Shown here piece after piece: positions 25,845 to 30,146 of a stretch of 30,146 nt of DNA. Position 1 is the first letter of the stretch, and every line of letters starts with the position of its first letter. Position numbers and translations under genes: made by a program. The notes below the pieces were generated by a model. It saw only the letters and a program-made list of their open reading frames with translations, had not been told where the DNA came from and did not search any database. Source of the stretch: Bacteroides sp. (GTDB lineage: Bacteria; Bacteroidota; Bacteroidia; Bacteroidales; Bacteroidaceae); contig DXOJ01000399.1 in the NCBI GenBank assembly GCA_019412865.1, positions 1 to 30,146 of the forward strand, read 5' to 3'.

Positions 25845-28373
25845 TTATAGGTTGTTGAGTGAAGTCGTCACTTTTTTCAGGTTGCTGTTTGTGCCCCATT
25901 CTTGTAGGCGTTGCAGGATTTGTTCGTCTGTAACCTTGCTGTGGTTGATGGTCAATAGCTCCAGATAAAGTTCGAGCAGTTGTTTGAGTCCGGTAACGGG
26001 TTTGTCTGGCAATCCGCCTATAAATTCTGTGAGCAGTGCTTCCAGTTGCTGGTTGTGGAAAGTACTTCGTTTGTACATGCTTTCGTACACTTGTGTGGTG
26101 AAGCGTTTTAGCGGAGCAAGTTCCATCTGGATGAGGCGGGCCAGGATTTCTCCTACCCGGTGATTGTTTATTCTTCCTGTGGATATTCCTTCTACCCATA
26201 ATTCGGCTGCATAGGAACGGACTGTTTTGTCTACAAAAAGCAGCGAACCACTTAGTAGGAGCAAACTCATCTCTTTGAGCGGGCAGTGGAAAGACAACAG
26301 CATGCGCAAGGCACAGGCGAGGGTGCGTTTGCTGTCTTCCTGCGGAGTGCCGAAAGTCATGTAGCAAGTGATAATTTGGGCTATCAATGGTTCCGGGCGG
26401 TTGGGGAAACAGCATAGCAGAGGTTCCATGTAACGGGAATCATCCATGTTATATTTACTGTTGATAATCAGATGTTCCTGCCATAACTGGTGGCTGTTGC
26501 ATTCAGTATATGTATGCCATTTGTAGAACTCGAGTTGGAGCAGACGCCTGTCTGTTTCGTATGATTTCTCTTTGGGTTTTACTTCTTTCCACTCGTAGTC
26601 TCCTGTCAGATAGTTGTGTGGTAATGTGTTACAGGCGAAAGATTTGAATGCTTCGAATTCCGTCTCCGGTGCTTTTACCAGTCCGGCGGCCACCCAGGCA
26701 GTCGGATGATTGTAGGGCGGTTCGGGTAGCGTGTTTTCATCCAACAGGAACAGAGAGAGATGCAGGTATTCATCTTGCAACAGTTGCCGGGCGGTGGCGA
26801 TGGCTTCTTCTTTGTCTTCCATGGCACATCGGGCAATAGCTAGCTGGAAATCCCATGGACAGGGTTTCGTTTCTGCTTTCTGATATACGGCAAGCCGGCG
26901 TACCAGTTCGGTAGCCTGTACGTATGCCGGGGTATGGGTGGGAGTAGAAAGTAGGGGGAAGGCATTGCCTCCTTTTATTTTACGGATCACATTTAGCCAT
27001 AAATGTTTGATGGGTGTGAAACAGGTTGCGTTGCTGTAGCCGGGTTTCCAGTCGGCAAGTCGTTTGAAAGAGCGCTCGTCATAAGCTCCTCTGTTTTCAT
27101 CTATTCCTTTCAGCCTTTCTTCCAGTCGGGTGAACCTATTTCTCAAAAATCCTGTGTTGGAGGTATCTTTCTGTGCCCATAAGCGTTGATATTCCAGTAG
27201 GAAGGTAGCGAGAAGATCTTCGTATGGCTCCCAGCTATTGGCAACGATAGTGGCAGCCCGTTGGAAAACAGGTTCCATCCGGTTGAGATCTTCTTTGTCC
27301 AATTGGGGATGGAAAGCAATGATGGCGGCGATGGTTGTTTCTATCTCCCAACTTTCCTCCATGTCGAACAAACGACTAAGCTGGAACAGGAAATCTTCTT
27401 TGTTGGCGGGGAAGGGAATAGGGTTGTCTTCCCTGCAGATGTGTACCGTTTCTCCCACACTTGCATCGGGCTCATGGGGTTCTTCTGTAGGCTGCGGTTT
27501 GAAAGAAGAGAGTATCGTATGCACGCTTTGAAACATCTCCGGTTGATAAGATTGCAGTGTTTCCTGGAGATTGGATGAAGAGGCGTCTCCATATTTTGAT
27601 ATAAAATTAGCGGCTTTCTTTTGAAGGCTTTCGTCTTTCTTCAAGAAGAGTTGGCAGAGAGTGATGCAGCAGGGCTCTTTCATCTCGGGATGTTGTGCGA
27701 CGATCTTTTCAAAGAGGGCGTAAATGGTAAGCAGCGAGTTTTTGGGGCTGGAGAAGAAAAGGGTGGTTGCACGTTCGATGAATTCCTGATAACGGAATCC
27801 TTCTTCGGATGCAATATTTTTCAACTGTTGCAACATCACGTTCACCGGTTTGGTATAGGAAGAGGTGAATATTTGCATCATCTCTTCTTGCAAGGATAGC
27901 AGTTCTCCGGTAGTTGGTTGCAGAGTTTCGAAGAATCCGGCAAACCATCCTGCCATATCTTTTTTGAAACTCCGGTGGAAGGTGGCGAGTGTGGCTTTTA
28001 ATAGGCGTTCTCTATCCAGATGGCCGTCCAGCGAAAAGCGGTAGAGAGCGGCACTGATACTTTCATCCCGTGCGGTAACTCCTTTTTTATAAGCCTCTTT
28101 GGCGCAATCATCTTGATAGCCGATGGACGATTCGTATTCGAAAATCGTCCAGATATGTTCTTTCAGGGTGATGTCCCGCTTGAGTAATAACTCACTGTTG
28201 AAAGTATCGTTTCCTTTGGGTTCCTTATTTCTGATGCGGGTAATCCAGGGGAGTACATGTGCAATGCGGCTTGGAGCAATTTCTTTGAGGTATCCCATAT
28301 CCATGAGCTGCATCAGCTGTTCGTAATTGAGATCGAAATTAAACCAAGTTTTGTCATCATTGATAAAATCCAT
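25845..28373 (-). CDS. C-terminal fragment (842 residues) of the split DUF6493 gene
   Basis: Open frame beginning MDFINDDKTWF at the ATG found 3 nt after the amber codon (TAG CTG ATG), a spacing that could allow reinitiation by terminating ribosomes. It carries nearly the whole family region, including ITLKEHIWTIFEYE, LLSTPTHTPAYV, NHPTAWVAAGLVKAPET, LTGDYEWKE, VRSYAAELWVEG and LPDKPVTGLKQLLELYLELLTINHSK. All-helical, soluble, with no catalytic motif recognised. Whether it is translated as a separate protein is unknown. Confidence 0.7.
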   Translation of the reverse strand: MDFINDDKTWFNFDLNYEQLMQLMDMGYLKEIAPSRIAHVLPWITRIRNKEPKGNDTFNSELLLKRDITLKEHIWTIFEYESSIGYQDDCAKEAYKKGVTARDESISAALYRFSLDGHLDRERLLKATLATFHRSFKKDMAGWFAGFFETLQPTTGELLSLQEEMMQIFTSSYTKPVNVMLQQLKNIASEEGFRYQEFIERATTLFFSSPKNSLLTIYALFEKIVAQHPEMKEPCCITLCQLFLKKDESLQKKAANFISKYGDASSSNLQETLQSYQPEMFQSVHTILSSFKPQPTEEPHEPDASVGETVHICREDNPIPFPANKEDFLFQLSRLFDMEESWEIETTIAAIIAFHPQLDKEDLNRMEPVFQRAATIVANSWEPYEDLLATFLLEYQRLWAQKDTSNTGFLRNRFTRLEERLKGIDENRGAYDERSFKRLADWKPGYSNATCFTPIKHLWLNVIRKIKGGNAFPLLSTPTHTPAYVQATELVRRLAVYQKAETKPCPWDFQLAIARCAMEDKEEAIATARQLLQDEYLHLSLFLLDENTLPEPPYNHPTAWVAAGLVKAPETEFEAFKSFACNTLPHNYLTGDYEWKEVKPKEKSYETDRRLLQLEFYKWHTYTECNSHQLWQEHLIINSKYNMDDSRYMEPLLCCFPNRPEPLIAQIITCYMTFGTPQEDSKRTLACALRMLLSFHCPLKEMSLLLLSGSLLFVDKTVRSYAAELWVEGISTGRINNHRVGEILARLIQMELAPLKRFTTQVYESMYKRSTFHNQQLEALLTEFIGGLPDKPVTGLKQLLELYLELLTINHSKVTDEQILQRLQEWGTNSNLKKVTTSLNNL

Positions 28374-28376
28374 CAG

Positions 28377-28706
28377 CTAGGTGGGGCAGTAAAGTGGGAG
28401 TAGTTTGCAAAGCATATCAAACTTTACATGATATGCCATATCCATCTCTCGTTTGTTGGCGCAGACAAACTGAACAGCGGATAGAAAATGTGCCCGTGCC
28501 GCACTGCAGGTTGTCTCACTACTGAAACCGGCAAACTTACTTTTTATCCATTGTAAATCCCGGATAACCGGCAGCAGCTTCCGCCTTTCTTTCATTGGTA
28601 ACTCCAGTAATCTCTTGACAAAAGGGATTAATATCTTCTCTTCATTCTCCGGAGTATCCACATAAGCCTTGGATAATTTCTCCAGTTCTTTTTTTAGTTC
28701 TTCCAT
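28377..28706 (-). CDS. N-terminal fragment of the split DUF6493 gene
   Basis: 109 residues starting MEELKKELEKLSKAY and ending LLPLYCPT. The frame is open further upstream inside the SWIM gene, but the ATG at 28706 matches the paralog's N-terminus. It is helical and charged, comparable to residues 3-105 of the intact paralog (both have a K-L-P-hydrophobic stretch, KLLPVIRDL versus TLVPCLNKL). It may still be made as a short protein. Confidence 0.6.
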   Translation of the reverse strand: MEELKKELEKLSKAYVDTPENEEKILIPFVKRLLELPMKERRKLLPVIRDLQWIKSKFAGFSSETTCSAARAHFLSAVQFVCANKREMDMAYHVKFDMLCKLLPLYCPT

Positions 28707-30049
28707 TGTACTAGTTTCTTTACTGCTAGAATATGTTTGCAAGCCCCCCGTTCTCCCTGATTGCTGCTGAACCAGGTGCAAGTGCAACGCTCCTTCTCAC
28801 TCTCTCTGTCGAGAATGACCGTATGCCTGACACCTCCACTTCCTGCCACGCGTGCTTCTGTCCGTTTCTCGTCATTCGATATGATTTCTACTTTTTCTTC
28901 TTCCAATAGTTTTTCTGCAGCTATCATTCGAGGATTGAGACTTAAAATACGTTCGGTTTTGAAAGGCAGGCGACGGTAGAAGAAGCTGTTTTCATCCAAA
29001 TCGAATCCCAATAACCCCATGGCTGCCAGCCGTGCCGCGAGAGAATCTACCTTATCCAGGTCAATATGTTCCTCTATGGCAAAAAGAGTGGGGTTGAACT
29101 GTTGGTTGGCATAACTGTATTTGTCCATTGCCTCTATCCATCTTTCGGGGACATCTTCGAGCAGAGATTCCAGTGCGGCGCCTTCTCCGGAAAATCCTCT
29201 CCAACATTCGCGGGAAAGAGAAAGGCTGAAGCGTACCGGACCGAAATAAAGTTGCCAAATGGTAGATTGCATGGTGGGATGCGCAAAGACTTTCAGCTCA
29301 TCGGCAAATGGAAGCAAGGGCTCGAGCAGACGTAAGCGATGAAGTCCTCCAATGCAGACGGCATTCATGCTTTTCACCGGTGAAAAGGCGGGTTTTTGAC
29401 CGCGCATCACTAAATAATAGTCGCATTTCACACTACTTTTCGGAAGAGTCTGGAAGAGTTGCAAGGTTTGTATGCGATTGAAGGAGTAGAGCTGTTCCGC
29501 AACGGATTGATAAATCTGTACTGTAGTCAGCCCTTTTATCCATTTCACGGGAAGAGGTACTTTTCGTTCTATCACTTTCTCACCTTTATGATAAAGTCCC
29601 ACCTCTTTGGGACCGACCGACATTACCATATTCTCCTGTCTGCCTATTCCTCCTAAGGCAGAAATCATTCCGGGATTAAAATCTACGTTTGTTGTCCCGT
29701 TTTCCAGAAATTCTCCGTCGTGTCCGTCAGGAAGCACGTCGACTCTGGCATATACACCTGCACAATTAGAGAATCCTTCAAAACGCAGGCGGTCATTTCC
29801 TGCGGTTACAATCGGATCTTTCAGCATGGAAAGCTGTGACGGTGTCAGATTAAAACTGGACTGCACAACATTGGATAATGCGATGAGGCAGCGTGCTGTC
29901 ATGTAGGGTTGTGTCAACTTTCCCCAAAAGAAACAGGGAGCTTCTTTCTTTTCTATTTCGCTGTATTTGGCAAGAAACAGTTCGTCCTGATCGGCTGACC
30001 GTTGCAGTGCGGAAGGAGCTGCATATTGGTAAGAGATGGTATTAGTCAT
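28694..30049 (-). CDS. SWIM zinc-finger protein
   Basis: 451-residue soluble protein with a C-terminal SWIM zinc finger: C422, C424, C437 and H439 in RCTCTWFSSNQGERGACKHI, the CxC...CxH pattern. SWIM fingers bind nucleic acid or protein partners. The N-terminal 400 residues have no motif I recognise. The frame can start at TTG 30085, but that codon lies inside a -7 promoter box, so ATG 30049 (MTNTISYQYAAP) is preferred. It is the first gene of the operon with the two DUF6493 paralogs, overlapping the next ATG by 13 nt. The E. coli yehL-yehM-yehP-yehQ cluster also pairs a SWIM protein (YehQ) with a large uncharacterised partner, an AAA+ MoxR protein and a VWA protein. Kinship with such MoxR/VWA systems is inference. 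Confidence 0.82.
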   Translation of the reverse strand: MTNTISYQYAAPSALQRSADQDELFLAKYSEIEKKEAPCFFWGKLTQPYMTARCLIALSNVVQSSFNLTPSQLSMLKDPIVTAGNDRLRFEGFSNCAGVYARVDVLPDGHDGEFLENGTTNVDFNPGMISALGGIGRQENMVMSVGPKEVGLYHKGEKVIERKVPLPVKWIKGLTTVQIYQSVAEQLYSFNRIQTLQLFQTLPKSSVKCDYYLVMRGQKPAFSPVKSMNAVCIGGLHRLRLLEPLLPFADELKVFAHPTMQSTIWQLYFGPVRFSLSLSRECWRGFSGEGAALESLLEDVPERWIEAMDKYSYANQQFNPTLFAIEEHIDLDKVDSLAARLAAMGLLGFDLDENSFFYRRLPFKTERILSLNPRMIAAEKLLEEEKVEIISNDEKRTEARVAGSGGVRHTVILDRESEKERCTCTWFSSNQGERGACKHILAVKKLVQWKN

Positions 30050-30082
30050 AGATAGTAAATCTGAATTTGGTTGTATATTCTC

Positions 30083-30090
30083 CAAATATA
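30083..30090 (-). promoter_or_regulatory. -7 box of the SWIM/DUF6493 operon promoter
   Basis: Minus-strand TATATTTG matches TAnnTTTG exactly. Transcription would start near 30076, giving a leader of about 27 nt to ATG 30049. A T-rich tract about 20 nt upstream (around 30107-30114) is a weak -33 candidate. Confidence 0.5.
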
Positions 30091-30146
30091 GAAATTAATA
30101 CTTAGTGAAAAAAAGAAGTAGGAGAATTTACATCGCTTTGGAATAC

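Larger units (their letters stand above)
25845..28706 (-). pseudogene. DUF6493-family gene interrupted by an in-frame amber codon
   Basis: Read from ATG 28706 through one TAG at 28377-28379 to the TAA at 25845, this is a single frame of 954 codons, nearly the same length as its 951-residue paralog. The stop is codon 110. The flanks read LLPLYCPT, stop, LMDF, and align with LIPWYIPS, W106, LDSF in the paralog, so one G-to-A change in a tryptophan codon explains it. No other lesion is seen in the remaining 842 codons, so the change is recent, suppressed, tolerated by reinitiation, or a sequencing error. The ATG at 28706 overlaps the SWIM gene end by 13 nt, suggesting translational coupling. Confidence 0.8.

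Noticed and set aside
25834..26415. 193-codon open frame on the minus strand inside the split DUF6493 gene
   Set aside because: Composition is rich in Pro, Arg and His, as expected of an out-of-frame reading; it lies entirely within the conserved coding frame of the DUF6493 gene.
30050..30085. TTG start for the SWIM protein, adding 12 residues
   Set aside because: The codon overlaps the -7 box at 30083-30090, so it would be at or upstream of the transcript's start.
1..30146. CRISPR array, tRNA/rRNA genes, insertion sequences, prophage
   Set aside because: No spaced direct repeats, RNA gene signatures, transposase or phage proteins were recognised. A scan with tRNAscan-SE, Infernal and an IS database would be needed to exclude short ones.

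Overview
The window looks like a chromosomal segment of a gut Bacteroides or close Bacteroidales relative. The signs are a SusC/SusD pair with a surface glycan-binding lipoprotein, lipoproteins with acidic residues just after the lipid-modified cysteine, glycoside hydrolases packed with tiny intergenic gaps, and TAnnTTTG-type -7 promoter boxes. No rRNA, tRNA, CRISPR array, insertion sequence or phage gene was recognised.

Left part, 1-16716: a polysaccharide utilisation locus (PUL). On the minus strand, in transcription order, it runs: secreted GH5 (Cel5A-like), SusC, SusD, IPT-domain surface glycan-binding protein, GH5 lipoprotein, GH2 beta-mannosidase-like enzyme, a second GH5 lipoprotein, GH140/apiosidase-like enzyme, and a cytoplasmic GH130 mannosyl-glucose phosphorylase. 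A DUF2961/GH172-like enzyme is transcribed divergently from the head of the locus. Three GH5 endo-enzymes with a beta-mannosidase and a mannosyl-glucose phosphorylase suggest a beta-1,4-linked substrate containing glucose and mannose, such as glucomannan. The GH140-like and GH172-like enzymes hint at furanose decorations. The GH130 gene is broken at its 3' end at the left edge of the window, and no PUL regulator is visible. The locus probably continues to the left.

Middle, 16713-22914: ordinary chromosomal genes. These are a CaCA-family Na+/Ca2+ antiporter, a large MscS-type channel with a periplasmic coiled coil, a DUF6252-like lipoprotein, a small outer-membrane beta-barrel protein, a THUMP-like SAM methyltransferase, and a VanX-like D,D-dipeptidase lipoprotein.

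Right part, 22982-30090: a tight minus-strand operon of a SWIM zinc-finger protein followed by two large tandem DUF6493-type paralogs. The first paralog is split by an in-frame amber codon exactly where its neighbour has tryptophan. The rest of the reading frame is intact, and an ATG lies two codons after the stop. This operon is the least understood part of the window and the best candidate for an undescribed system.
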